Assembly: GCA_963812915.1 (NCBI GenBank)
Contig: CAWEXB010000010.1
Coordinates: 62,001-126,000, forward strand
Length of the DNA stretch: 64,000 nucleotides
Reading direction: 5' to 3'
From: JACVRW01 sp963812915
Lineage (GTDB): Bacteria; Actinomycetota; Thermoleophilia; Solirubrobacterales; Thermoleophilaceae
Positions 35,512 through 47,142 of this stretch are shown here, in pieces (position 1 is the stretch's first letter; the number at the start of each line of letters is the position of its first letter). Made by a program: the position numbers and the translations under genes. Below the pieces are notes generated by a model. The model did no database searches. It was not told the origin of the DNA and saw nothing but the letters and a program-made list of their open reading frames with translations.

Positions 35512-37678
35512 TCATCGGGCGGGCTCGGCCACCGCTTCCTGCTCGGCTTCGGCGTGCTCGCGCAGCGCGTGGCCGCCACCGCGGGCCGTCGACGGCCACC
35601 AGACGCGGTCGCCCAGCAGCTCGACCGCGGCGGGCACCATGATCGTCCGCACGATGAACGTGTCGAGCAGGATCCCGACGGCGACCATGAACCCGATGTT
35701 GAAGGCGAAGGTCACGGGCAGCGTCATCAGCACGGCGAACGTGCCCGCGAGGATCACGCCCGCGCTGGTGATCACCGGTCCCGTCGCCGCCAGCGCGCGC
35801 AGCACGCCCTCGCGCGTTCCGTGTGTCCGCGCCTCCTCGCGCACGCGGCTCATCAGGAAGATGGTGTAGTCGACGCCGAGCGCCACCAGGAAGATGAACG
35901 CGAAGATGGGCAGCGACGCGTCGACGCCCGCGGTGCCCTGCACCTCGATGAAGAAGAAGATCGAGAGCCCGAGCGTGCCGAAGAACGACGCCATCACCGT
36001 GGCGATCAGCACGAGCGGCGCGACGATCGCCTGCAGCAGGATCCCGAGGATGATCGTGATGACGAGCAGCGCGACCGGGACGATCACGCGCAGGTCGCGC
36101 GCGGCGGCGACGTTGAAGTCCTCCTGCACGGCGCTGCCCGCGCCGACCAGCGCCGTGGCTCCGCCCGGGAGGTCGCGCACCCGGTCGCGCAGCGTATCCA
36201 CGCGCGCGAGCGCCGCCTCCGAATAGGGATCGTCGTTGAAGGTGACGTCGATCTTCCCGATCGCCCCGTCCTCGGAGCGTTGCGGCTCGCTGACCGCCCC
36301 GACGCCGTCGATTCCCTCCAGACGGTCACGCACGGCGGCGAGATCGGCATCGGTGGCCCGGCCGCCGTCGCGCTCCACGAGGACAGAAGTCGGCGCGAGC
36401 GCGCCCTGCGGGAACGACTCGCCGAGCACGTCGAAGCCGTCGACACTCTCCACCGACTTCTTGAAGAACCCGCCGATCGAGTAGTCCTCCTTGTAGGCGA
36501 AGCAGGCCCAGCGTGAAGAGCGCGAACAGCGCCGTCGTGGCGGCGAGCGCGAGCCCCGGGCGCCGCAGCACGCGATCACCGAAGCGCCGCCAGAGCCCCG
36601 GCCGCTGCGCGAGGTCGACGTCCGGCTGGCAGGCGACGGTCGAGCTGCGCGGCCAGAAGCCCCGGCGGCCGGCCGCGGTCAGGAGCGCCGGCAGCAGCGT
36701 CAGTCCAGCGAGCAGCACTCCCGCCACACCGATAGCCGACACCGGGCCGAGCGACTTGACGGACCCCGTGTCCGCGAGCAGCAGGACGAGCATCGCGGCG
36801 ATCACGGTGCAGCCGCTCGCGAGCAGCGCGGGGCCGGCGCGGCGCAGCGCGCGCGCCATCGCCGCGTGCTTGTCCTCGACGCGGTGCAGCTCCTCCCGAT
36901 AGCGGCTGACGAGCAGCAGGCAGTAGTCGGTGCCCACGCCGAACATCAGCACGATCAGGATGCCCGTCGAGTTCGAGTTGACGTTGTTGCCCGCGTCGGC
37001 GTAGAGGTAGATGAACCCGGTGGCCACCTGGTAGGCGAGCCCGACGACGACGATCGGGATGATCGCGATCAGCGGCGCCCGATAGATCGCGCCCAGCAGC
37101 ACCAGCACGAGCACCACCGTCGCGAGCAGCAGCCTCGTGTCGAGCTCGCCGAAGACCTCCTCGAAGTCCGCCCACAGCCCGAGGTCGCCGGTGACGTAGA
37201 CCTCGAGCCCGCCGCCGCCGTCGCCGACGAGATCGCGCGTCTCCTTGCCCCAATCGGCGACCCTGTCGAAGTCCAGCGGAACGGTTACGACGGTGTAGGC
37301 GGCCTCGCCGTTCTCGCGACACGAGGCCCGGCGGCGCGTCCGGGCTGAACGGCACCTGCGCCGGCTGGGTGACCGGGATCGCGTCGTCCACCCGCTGGGC
37401 GTCGCGCGCGATCTTCGCCCTGTCGGCCTCGGTCAGTCCGCCTTCGCGCTTGTAGACGATCAGACCGATGGTCGTCTCGCCGCCCGGGAACCGGTCCTTG
37501 AGCAGCTCCTGGACCTGGTCGACTCGGCATCCTCGGGCAGGAAGCTCGCCGTCTCGTCACGGGTAGCGTCGCCGAGCTTGGCGGCCAGCGGCGACAGCGC
37601 AATGACGCCGACGATCCAGAGGGCGATCACCACCCACTTGGTGCGGCGGCCGGAGACGAAGGAGGCGAGGGCGGACAT
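35512..37678 (-). CDS. MMPL/RND-family transporter, three frameshifts
   Basis: A membrane exporter of about 720 residues once frames are joined. It starts MSALASFVSGRRTKWVVIALW and has two sets of membrane helices with the MMPL motif segments VLMFGVGTDYCLLLVSRYRE and FLVALGVDYTIFLMSRVREE, each holding the acidic residue used for proton coupling. MMPL proteins move lipids, drugs or siderophores. The frame changes near 37522 (one base missing), 37325 (one extra) and 36505 (one extra). Each is a single base within otherwise conserved protein, so sequence error is likely. Confidence 0.85.
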
Positions 37679-37807
37679 CGGCCGTGCAAGGTACCGCGTC
37701 GGTGAGACTCATCGCGTGTCAGGCATGTAAACCCTCCGCCGCCCGACGGCGCGCCAGAGCCGCGGCCTGGAGGTGGCGCACGTTTATGTAAAGCGATTGA
37801 CCGCGGG

Positions 37808-38877
37808 CTATCCGTCGCGCAGCACGTTCTCGACGTCGCGGAGGGCCCGTTTCGTCGAGGCACGAGCACTGTGCCGGGCCAGTACGGGCTCCGCGTCGTC
37901 GGAACGGCCGACGAAGGCCGGCTCGTGAAACCAGTTGCCGCTGTTCCAGAGCCGGATGCCCGAGAGGGTCGTCCACTCGGCCCGATCGTCGTCGGGGAGC
38001 GGGCCGGCGCGGTGGGTATGGCCGAACACCACGTGCTCGACGCCCGGGGCCAGCGACTCCGACACGCGGCCCATGGCCAGCAGGCCCGATCTCCGCAGCT
38101 CCTCTCCGGTGAGCTCGGCGCGTGAACGGACCAAGTCCCGCACGGTTGAGGACGGCCACGGCGGCCGGGATCGTGACGCGTCCGAGCAGCAGCCGGCCGA
38201 GGCGGCCGTTCCCGTTCACCCGCCGCCACACGTCGCGCGACGTGCGGCCGCCGCGCTGGAGCGCGACGGGCGAGGCGCCCTCCGCCAGGCCCGGCAAGGA
38301 ACGCGTACATCGGGGCCAGGACGGCCTCATAGTCGGCGGCGGTGTCGCACTGCCGGTCCCGGCCCGTGATGCGGCCCATCGCCGAGGCGCCGATCGATTC
38401 GAGCCGCGGCACGGTCAGGTGGAGGTCGAGGTAGTGGCCGTGCGTCGCGTAGACGTCGGGGCGCAGGCGGACTCCCGGGTAGGCGAGCGTCACCTGGGCG
38501 TCCGGCATCCAGCCGGCCAGCCGGCCTGCGGGGCCGTCGCCGGGCTCGACGGGCCACTACCCCCTCGGGCTCGAGCGTCCGCCCCTCAACCGCAGCCGCG
38601 CCAGCCACGGTTCGGCGAGAGCGTGGTCGTGGTTCCCCGGGACGATGAGGACGGAGCGTCCGGCCGCGACGTTGCCGACCTCCTCGAAGAACGGTCGCAC
38701 GAGCTCGAGCAGCTCGGCGAGCGGCCGATGCCGCAGCTCGAGGACGTCGCCCAGCAGCACCACCCGATCGGCGCCGGCCAGCGCGTGGAGCAGGCGCTCA
38801 CGTCGCGCCGGGACCCGGGCGACATCCGACTCCCCCAGGGCGCCGAGGTGGAGGTCGGACACGATGGCGGTGACCAT
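37808..38877 (-). CDS. Metallophosphoesterase, several frameshifts
   Basis: The calcineurin-like phosphoesterase motifs occur in order across broken frames: SDLHLGALGE (DxH), GDVLELRH (GDxxE), PGNHDHALAE (GNHD), ATHGHYLDLH and VFGHTHRAG (GHTH). These bind two metals and define a phosphodiesterase/phosphatase; the layout resembles LpxH-like UDP-diacylglucosamine hydrolases, but the substrate is open. Frame changes are needed near 38.56-38.51 kb, 38.29 kb and 38.14 kb. ATG at 38877; the gene diverges from the zinc-ribbon gene 38 bases away. Region 37679-37807 shows no gene. Confidence 0.78.
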
Positions 38878-38915
38878 TCGCTGGATGGTGGCAACTCGCG
38901 GTAGTCTCAGTCATC

Positions 38916-39517
38916 GTGTCGCGCTTCTGCCGTCACAATCGTCTGACCACCCAGTGCCCGATCTGCTCGAAGGGCACCCTGCTCGAGGACGCGCCCCGGG
39001 ACCGGCCCGGGCGCCCAGACGCTCCTCGCGCAGCGGTGGCGCAAAGCGAGCGCCCGCGCCGAAAGCCACGAGGCTCTCGCGCGGCCCATTCGTCTCGGCG
39101 GGTCCGTACGGGGGCGGCTACGAGGTCCGGCTCGAGCGCGTTCCGGGCGGCCTCCGCGTGGCCACCTGGCAGGCGGGCCAGATCGTGCGCCGCGCTCCCG
39201 TGCTCTCCGTCGGGGACCTTGCGTCGCTGCTGGAGGACGCCGCTCGCGAGGAACTACTCCAGCCGCCGTCGCTCGAGACGACCGTCGTGGGCGACGGCGG
39301 GTACGGCGCCAGCCCCGGCCGATCCGGCGAGCTGCGGGACGAGCTGCGCGTCGAGCGCCTCGACGGCGCCCGCGTGCGCATTGGGCGCTGGATCCTGCGC
39401 CCGAACGCCGGCTGGGAGCTGCAGGAGGCGCCGGTCATGCTGCCGCCGGCCCGCCTCGTCGAAGCGCTCGCCGCCGCGGCGCGGAAGGGCGTGCTCGTGT
39501 CAGAGCCGCAGCCCTGA
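38916..39517 (+). CDS. Zinc-ribbon-start conserved hypothetical protein, frameshifted
   Basis: The N-terminus MSRFCRHNRLTTQCPICSKG (from GTG 38916) carries three cysteines and a histidine of a zinc knuckle. After a low-complexity linker in which the frame changes (about 39.01-39.04 kb), the second part reads GPYGGGYEVRLERVPGGLRV, VRRAPVLSVGDLASLLEDA and so on to TGA 39515-39517. I believe the two parts form one protein of about 200 residues seen in related actinobacteria, but I cannot name a function. It precedes the AddB-like gene by 57 bases. Confidence 0.55.
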
Positions 39518-39574
39518 CACCGACCCCACGACAGTGCATGCCGTCTTGACCGTCCGCTACTGGTAGGGGGCCAG

Positions 39575-42493
39575 ATGACCCTGACCCTCGTCACCGGTCC
39601 CGCCAACGCCGCCAAGGCCGGCGAGGTCCTGGGCGGGCTCCGTGCGCGGCTCGAGGACGAGCCGATCCTCGTGGTGCCCACCTTCCAGGACGTCGAGCAC
39701 GCCCAGCGGGAGCTTGCCGAGCGCGGCGCCGTCTTCGGGGCGCGCGTGCTGCGCTTCGACTGGCTCTTTCGCGAGATCGCCGAACGCGGCGGCTACCACG
39801 AGTCGGTGGCCTCGCCCGTGCAGCGCGAGCTGATCGTGGAGGAGGCGATCCGCGGCGCGCGCCTCGCCGTGCTCGCCGAGTCGGCCGCGCAGCCGGGATT
39901 CGTGCGCGCCGCCGCGCGATTCGTGACCGAGCTCGGACGCAGCATGGTCGACCCGGCCCGATTGACCGCGGCCCTCCGGAGCTGGGCCGGCGACGGGCCG
40001 CGCCGGGCCTACGCCGACGAGGTCGCCGCGATCTACCGCGGCTACCGCGACGGTGTCGAGGCCGCCGGGCTCGCCGACCCCGAGCTGTTCGCCAAACGGG
40101 CGCTCGACGCGGTCCGGCTCGCGCCCGAGCGCTGGCGCGGCACGCCGCTGTTCGTCTACGGCTTCGACGACTTCACGGCGCTCGAGCTGGACGCGCTCGA
40201 GACGGTGGCCCGGCGATGCGGGGCGGACGTGACGGTCTCCCTGCCCTTCGAGGCCGGGCCGGGTCGCCTTCAAGGCGGTCGCCCGCGTGCGTGAGGAGCT
40301 GCTCGCCCGCGGGGCGCGGGAGCTCGCGCTTCCGCCGCTCGAGGACCACTACGCCGAGGGGTCGCGCCGGGCGCTCCACCACGTCGAGCGCGGCCTGTTC
40401 GAGACGGAGCCGGGCGCGCGCGTGGACCCCGGCGCCGCGATCGCCTTCCACTCCGCCGGAGGCGAGCGAGCCGAGGTCGAGCTCGCCGGCGCGCGCGTGC
40501 TCGAACTGCTCCGGGAGGGGGTCGAGCCTGGGGACGTCGCCGTCGTCTTCCGTGCGCCGGCCAGCCAAGCCTCGCTGATCGAGCAGGTCTTTGGCGCGTA
40601 CGGCATCCCGTATTCGCTCGACCGCTCGATCCCATTCGGTCACACCGGTCTCGGGCGCGGGCTGCTCGCACTCGTGCGATGCGCGATCCTGGACGGGAGC
40701 GCCGAGGACCTGCTCGCCTACCTGCGGACGCCCGGGCCTGCTGCGCGTGCCGGGGCTTGCCGACCGCCTCGAGGCGCAGGTCCGCCGGGAGGGCGCTCAC
40801 AGCGCCGCGCAGGCGCGGCAGCTGTGGGAGCGCGAGCACTGGGCCCTCGACGATCTCGATCGTCTGCGCCAGGCTCGTGACCCGGCGGCGTTCGTGGCCG
40901 AGGTCGAGCGGCGCCTCGTCGCGCTCTTCGCCGGACCGCACGAGCGACGCGCGGACGTGCTCGCGGGACCGGAGCTCGAGGGCGCGCGAGCGTTGGCGGC
41001 GGCGCAGGCGGCTCTCGCGCAGCTGAGAGCTCTGCTCGAGGCGGGCGCCGTCGGTGCGCTCGAGCAGGCGCGCGTGTACAGGGTCCTGGAGGATCTCAAG
41101 GTTCCGGTGGGCGAGGAGCCCCCAGCCGGACCGGGTGCAGGTGGCGACGCCCGAGGCGATCCGCGCGCGCCGCTTCGAAGCGGTGCTGGTCTGCGGGCTT
41201 CAGGAGGGAGAGTTCCCGCGCGGCGCCTCCTCCGAGCCGTTCCTGAGCGACGAGGATCGGCGCGCGATCGCGCGCGCCAGCGGGCTCGTGCTGCCGGTCC
41301 GCGAGGATCGCTCGACCGCGAGCGCTATCTCTTCTACGTGTCCGCCTCCCGCGCCGAGCGCGCTGCTGGTGCTGAGCTCGCGCACGAGCGACGAGGAGGG
41401 CAACCCGGAGGCGGAGTCGTTCTTCGTCGAGGACGTCCGCGGGCTGCTTGAGGACGACGCCGCCGAGGTTCGTGTTCGTTCGCTGTCCGACGTGACGTGG
41501 CGCCCCGAGGACGCGCCCACCGCCGCCGAGTGGGACAGGGCGCTCGCCGCGACCGGCCCGCGGCGCGAGGAGCGGCGACCCGGGCCCTCGCGTCCGAGCC
41601 GCTGCTGGCCGAGCTGGCCGCCCGCGAGGCGGTGTCCGCCGGCGCGCTCGAGCGGTTCGCCGACTGCCCGGTCAAGTGGCTCGTGCAGGACGTGCTCCGC
41701 CCGGACGAGCTGGCCCCGGACCCGGAGGCGATGGTGCGAGGCGACTACGCGCACGCGGTCCTCGAGCACACCTTCCGGCGCCTGAGGCAGGAGACCGGAC
41801 GGCGACGCGTGACCCCCGCCAACCTCGCCGACGCGGAGCGCATCCTGCTCGAGGAGCTGCGCGCCCGCCGCTCGGCCTTCAAGCTGTCCCCCAAGCAGAC
41901 GCGCGTGCGGGCGGCGGCGCGCCGTCTCGAGTTCGACCTGCTCCGCTTCCTGCGCGCGGAGGCCCACTCCGACGCCACGTTCGAGCCCGAGCACCTCGAG
42001 CTCAGGTTCGGGTACGGCGAGGAGACCGGGCCGGTCGAGATCGCCGCCGGACTGCGGGTGCGGGGTCGAATCGACCGGGTGGACACGAGCGACGGCAAGG
42101 CTCTGGTGCTCGACTACAAGAGCTCGAGGCGCGTCGACCGCTACAAGGTGGCGAGCTGGGAGTCGGAGAACCGCTTTCAGGCGGCGCTCTACATGCTCGT
42201 GGTCGAGCGTCTGCTGCGCCTGCGGGCGGCGGGCGGCGTGTACGTGGCGCTCGGCAGCGACGATCCTCGGCCACGCGGCATGGTCGCCGCCGAGGTCGGC
42301 GGAGCTCGGCTCCGGCTTCGTCGCGGGCGACCGGCTCGAGCCGGAGGCGTTCCGCTCCAAGCTCACCTGGGCGCTGGAGCGCATCCGCGAGACCGATGCC
42401 CGAATGCGCCGGGGCGAGCTGTGCAGCTCGCCCGACAGCTGCGCCTGGAACGGCGGCTGCTCCTACCCCTCGATCTGCAGGAGCGACGGATGA
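39575..42493 (+). CDS. AddB-like helicase-nuclease subunit, many frameshifts
   Basis: Joined frames give about 970 residues. The start TLVTGPANAAKAGEVL sits where Walker A should be but lacks GKT, as in AddB-type subunits whose helicase is inactive. The C-terminal PD-(D/E)XK nuclease shows RGRIDRVDTSDGKALVLDYK and the four Fe-S cysteines (FADCPVKW, then LCSSPDSCAWNGGCSY and SIC). Such subunits repair double-strand breaks with AddA. Frame changes occur near 40.26, 40.74, 41.11, 41.31, 41.58 and 42.30 kb. The stop overlaps the addA-like start (ATGA at 42490-42493). Confidence 0.82.
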
Positions 42494-45400
42494 GCGAGCT
42501 GACCGCCGAGCAGCAGCGGGCAGTCGAGCGGCGAGACGGGTCGCTCCTCGTCCGCGCCGGCGCCGGCACCGGCAAGACCGCGGTGCTCGTCGAGCGCTTC
42601 GTGCGAGCCGTCGCCGACGACGACGTGGCGGTGGAGTCGATCCTCGCGATCACCTTCACCGAGAAGGCCGCCGCGGAGATGCGGGTGCGCGTCCGGCGGC
42701 GCTTCCTGGAGCTCGGGCTGCGCGAGCAGGCGCGCGCCGCCGAGGACGCCTGGATCTCGACGATCCACGGGTTCTGCGCCCGTCTGCTGCGGGCCCACGC
42801 TCTCAGCGCCGGGGTCGACCCCGACTTCCGCGTCCTCGACGAGCTCGAGGCCGAGCGGCTCGCGGTCGACGCGTTCGACGGTGCGCTCGAGGACTTCATG
42901 GCCGAGGACCTGGCCGAGCGGGTCGAGCTCGTCGCCTCCTACACTCCCGACCGCCTGCGCGACATGGTGCGCACCGCCTACTCGCACCTGCGCAGCCGTG
43001 GCCGGCGGTGGCCGAGCCTCGAGGAGGCGCAGCCGCCGCGGCCGGCCGGCGAGCGGGAGCGGCTAGAGGCGGCCGTGCGCCAGGCGCTGGCCGAGCTCGG
43101 CGCGGCCGCCCTCGTCCGCCGGCGTGGACGCCGCGCTCGGCCGGCTCGAGGCGTGCGCGGCTCTGCTCGAGCGACTCCCGCGCGAGCAGATCGCGAGCCC
43201 CGAGGAGATCGAGGGGCTCGACCTGAAGGGCCGGTCGAACGCTCTCTCCGGGACGGCGTGCCGCGAGTACCGCGAGGCGCTCGCCGCCTACCGCTGGTTC
43301 TGTCTCGCGCTCCGCGAGCAGCGCAACCACACCATGCTGCGAGGCCTCCTCGCGCTCTACGGCACGCGATACGACCGGCTGAAGCGGGCGCGGTCGGGGC
43401 TCGACTTCGAGGACCTCGAGCTGGTCACCCGCGACCTGCTCGCCGGGGACGACGGCCTGAGGGAGCAGTACACCTCCCGCTTCGCCCACGTGCTCGTGGA
43501 CGAGTTCCAGGACACGAACCCCCTCCAAAACGAGCTGTTCGGCCTGCTGGCGCGGGACAACCTGTTCCGGGTCGGCGACGAGCGCCAGTCCATCTATCGC
43601 TTCCGCAACGCCGACGTCGGCGTCTTCCGCCGGCACTGGGAGGAAGCGGAGGCGGGCGGGAATGGCGAGAGCATCAGCGTCAACTTCCGCACCCGCGGCG
43701 AGGTGCTCGACGCGATCGACCTCGCCTTCGAGCGTCTGTGGGGCGAGCGCTACCAGCCACTGCGGGAGGCACCCGGGGCGCGCGCGGCGGCGCCGCGAGT
43801 GTCGCCGCCCGTCGAGTTGATCGTGGTGGACCGTCCGCGCAGGCGCTGGGACGAGCGCTTCGACCCCGCCGCCGACCACTTCGGCGCCGCCATGCACGGC
43901 GCGCCACCCTGGCGCGCGGTCGAGGCCCGCCTGCTCGCCCGGCGCGTCGAGGAGCTCACGCGGGAAGGGCCGTGGAGCTTCGGCGACGTGGTGATGCTGT
44001 TCCGGGCCACGACCGCGATGGGCCTCTTCGAGCGGGCGCTCGAGGAGCGCGGCATCCCGGTGCACGTGGTGGGTGGCCGTGGCTACTGGAGCCAGCAGCA
44101 GGTGGCCGACCTTCGCCACTGGCTCTCAGCTCTCGCCAACCCGCTCGACGAGCTCGCGATCTACTCCGTGCTCGCCTCGCCGCTCGTAGGCCTGTCGCTG
44201 GATGCGGTGGCGCTGATCGGGCTGCACGCGAACCGGCTGCACCGGGACCCGCTATGGCTGCTCGAGGACGCCGTCTCGACGGCGGCCTCCGCGAACGGCT
44301 CCGGCGCGGGGGAGCCGGCGCTCGCAGACCTGCTCCCCGGGAGCGACCGGCGCCGGGTCGTCTCGTTCCTCGAGCGCCTGCGCTCGGAGCGGCGCGTCGC
44401 GCCCCAGGTGTCGCTCGAAACGCTCATCGACCGAGCGGTCACGCTGACCGGCTACGACCGGCACCTGCTCTCGCTGCCCGGCGGGCACCGCCGGATGGCG
44501 AACGTCCGGAAGCTCATGCGGTTGGCACGCGACTACGAGGCGGACGAGGGTCGCGACCTCCGCGGCTTCATCGACAGCGTGGCCGAGCGCGACGTGATCC
44601 AGACTCGCGAGGGAGAGGCTCCGCTCGAGGCCGAGGCGCTCGACGCCGTGCGGCTGATGACCGTGCACCGCGCCAAGGGCCTCGAGTTCCCGGTCGTCTG
44701 CCTGGCCGACCTCGGCAAGGACGGCAGGGACGACGAGGGCGCGCTGCGGATCTCCGAGGACGGCAGCGTGGGCCTGCGGCTGGCCCGGCTCGGCGGCGGC
44801 GCGGTGGAGAGCCAGCGGCTCGAGCGCATCAAGGCCGAGCAGCGCGCGGCGGCGGAGGAAGAGGAGCAGCGGATCTTCTACGTGGCCTGCACCCGGGCGC
44901 AGGAGCACCTGATCCTGAGCGGCGCCACCGATCTCGAGAAGCGCCGCGAGCCGGCCGAGCTGTGCGAGCCGATGCGCTGGATCTGGCGCGGCTTCTGCCC
45001 GGGGCTGCCGCGCGAGGGCGCGACGGGCGACCATCTGGACACCCGTGACGGGCGCGAGGTGCGCGTCCGCTGGACCGCCGCCACCCCCGAGACCCTCGAC
45101 GAGGTGTTGCCCGAGGCCGACCGAGCCCCGGCCCGGTCCGACGCCCCGCCGCCCGGCGTCGGCCACGGCTTCGAGCAGCCCGAGCTCGAGCTGGGAACGC
45201 CGCCCGCGCCGCGGGCGCTGCCCGTCAGCCGCCTGAGCTACTCGGGCCTCGAGGACTACCGCCGCTGCGGCTATCGCTTCTACCTGGAGCGGGCGCTGCG
45301 GCTGGCGCCCGTCGAGCGTCCGGGCGGACCGGACGGGGACGAGCCCGCCCTCGAACCCGGCCTCCCGGGCCTCCTCCGCGGCACGCTCGTGCACGCCCTG

Positions 45401-46036
45401 CTCGAGGGGCTCGACTTCCGGCGTCCGCGCGTGCCCTCCGCGGCCGAGGTCGGGAAGCTGATCGAGCGCCACGGCGCGGTCGTCCGGCCCGAGGACGTGG
45501 CCGACCTGCTCGCGATGGTGGAGCGGGTGGCCGCGTCGGGCCTCCGCGAGCGGATCGCCCGCGCCCGCCGGGTGCGCACCGAGCTCCCGTTCGCATTCAC
45601 GCTCGCGCCTCCCGGCGCCGGCGGGCGGAGCCTGCTGGTGAACGGAGTCGTGGACGTGCTCGCCAGCGAGGACGGCGGCACGCTCGTCGTCGACTGGAAG
45701 AGCGACCCGCTCGAGGACCGCGAGCCCGAGGAGCTGCTCGCCGAGGCGTACTCGACGCAGCGGCTGATCTATGCGCTTGCCGGGCTGCGTTCGGGCGCCG
45801 AGCGCGTCGAGGTCGCGCACTGCTTCCTCGAGCGTCCGGACGAGCCCGTGCTGGCCGCCTACACGGCGGCGGACGCCGACCGCCTCGAGAGCGACCTGCT
45901 CGAGCTCGCGCGCGGGGTTGTCGAGGCGCGCTTCGAGCCCGCCGCCGAGCCGCACTACGGGCTCTGCGCCGACTGCCCCGGCCGCGCGGCGCTGTGCAGC
46001 TGGGGGCCCGAGCACACGCTGCGGCAACTGTCCTAG
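42490..46036 (+). CDS. AddA-like UvrD-family helicase-nuclease, one frameshift
   Basis: About 1180 residues. Helicase motifs: Q-motif LTAEQQRAV, Walker A RAGAGTGKTAVL, Walker B HVLVDEFQDTNPLQ, motif V TVHRAKGLEFPVV and motif VI FYVACTRAQEHL. A C-terminal nuclease domain has NGVVDVLASEDGGTLVVDWK (PD-(D/E)XK) and ends CADCPGRAALCSWG. It is the motor subunit of an AddAB/AdnAB-type complex that resects broken DNA ends. The frame changes near 43117 (one extra C in GTCCGCCGG). It overlaps the AddB-like gene by four bases, consistent with a two-gene operon. Confidence 0.9.
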
Positions 46037-46104
46037 CTTTCCGTCAGGACCCGTGCTTACTCTCCGACCACGTCGTCAAACGAATCGAAGGAGAGCAAAC
46101 GCAA

Positions 46105-46560
46105 ATGGCTCTCTGCTTCATCGAGCCACAGGAAGCGATCAGGGTCGTCGCCGAGAGCGTCGGGCGCGAGGCGCGCCGCCAGCTGCTCGGCGAGGTCGTG
46201 CGCGCCTGGGTCGACGAGATACCCGACGACGAGCTGGACGTGCACTACGCGAAGGCCGTCGACGAGCTCGACGAGGACGACCTGTCGATGCTCGCCGCCT
46301 GGCACGCATCGCTCGAGGTGGGCCACCCGATCGCGAACAAGGAGTTCCTGCTGGGCGCGTTCTCACGGCTCGGCGAGCACCGGCGCGAGGCGCTTCGGAT
46401 CGCCGCCGGGTTCAAGGGAGACGACGCCTTCGAAGCCGGCGTGAGCGAGGAGCAGGCGCTCGACACCGTCCTGCCGTGGCTGTCGGAGAGGCGCCTGGTG
46501 GAGCTGGCCGGGGAGGCGGTCGAGCTCTATTGCTGGGACAGATTGGGCAGCGACAACTAG
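46105..46560 (+). CDS. Conserved hypothetical protein
   Basis: A 151-residue acidic, alpha-helical protein without signal peptide or membrane segment, and with no domain I recognise. Regular helices such as EAIRVVAESVGREARRQLLG and a C-terminal LPWLSERRLVELAGEAVEL suggest a small helical bundle. ATG 46105 is chosen because AAGGAGAG (46088-46095) lies at a suitable distance. It follows the addA-like gene by 68 bases on the same strand but does not obviously belong to DNA repair. Confidence 0.6.
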   Translation: MALCFIEPQEAIRVVAESVGREARRQLLGEVVRAWVDEIPDDELDVHYAKAVDELDEDDLSMLAAWHASLEVGHPIANKEFLLGAFSRLGEHRREALRIAAGFKGDDAFEAGVSEEQALDTVLPWLSERRLVELAGEAVELYCWDRLGSDN

Positions 46561-46577
46561 CCGCCCGCATACCGTCG

Positions 46578-46640
46578 CCTGGCTGCGTCCTCGGTCGCTC
46601 GCGTGCTGTCGCACGCGTCGCTCCCTGCGTCCTTGCCAGG
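46578..46640. repeat. Inverted repeat between two genes
   Basis: CCTGGC (46578-46583) pairs with GCCAGG (46635-46640) and GCGTGC (46601-46606) with GCACGC (46611-46616) in the 99-base gap before the nuclease gene. TGCGTCC occurs on both sides in direct orientation. It may act as a terminator for the upstream gene or be an intergenic repeat; nothing else is seen in this gap. Confidence 0.4.
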
Positions 46641-46659
46641 CTCGGTCTGCGACTGCTAA

Positions 46660-47130
46660 TTGTCGCTGCTCGCTGCCGGCCTCCTTGCCCTCGCCGGCTG
46701 TGCCGATCCGGTCGGGGAGCGTGCCAGCGGCGGCCGTGCATCGGCGCGCGTCACTCGGCACACCGACGGCGACACGCTGTGGCTGTCCGGGGTCGGCAAG
46801 GTGCGGTTGATCGGGGTCGATACGCCAGAGGTGTTCAGCGGGGTCGAATGCTTCGGCCGCAGGGCGGCCGCCTTCGTGAGGCGGCTGCTTCCGCTCGGGA
46901 CCGAGGTGCGATACCGCCTCGGGGCCGAGGAGCGCGACCGCTACGGCCGCGCGCTCGTCTATGTCTGGCTCGGCGACGGGCGCTTCCTCAACCGTCTCCT
47001 TCTGGCGCGCGGCTACGCGCAGACGCTCACGATCCCCCCGAACGTCGAGTACGCGGACGGCTTCGCGGCGGCGGCCCGGCGGGCGCGCACTCGAGGGCGC
47101 GGGCTGTGGGCGCCGGGCGCCTGCGTATAG
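46660..47130 (+). CDS. Thermonuclease-like lipoprotein (SNase fold)
   Basis: A 156-residue staphylococcal-nuclease-fold protein. It starts at TTG 46660 (TAA is just upstream in frame) with a hydrophobic segment and lipobox LALAGC, so it is probably exported and anchored. Catalytic features of the fold are present: HTDGDTLWL, VRLIGVDTPE with the Asp and Arg, and RDRYGRALVYVW. It would cleave DNA or RNA outside the membrane, with calcium. The short n-region lacks positive residues, so the signal-peptide call is moderate. Confidence 0.82.
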   Translation: MSLLAAGLLALAGCADPVGERASGGRASARVTRHTDGDTLWLSGVGKVRLIGVDTPEVFSGVECFGRRAAAFVRRLLPLGTEVRYRLGAEERDRYGRALVYVWLGDGRFLNRLLLARGYAQTLTIPPNVEYADGFAAAARRARTRGRGLWAPGACV

Positions 47131-47142
47131 GCTCGCCGCCTC

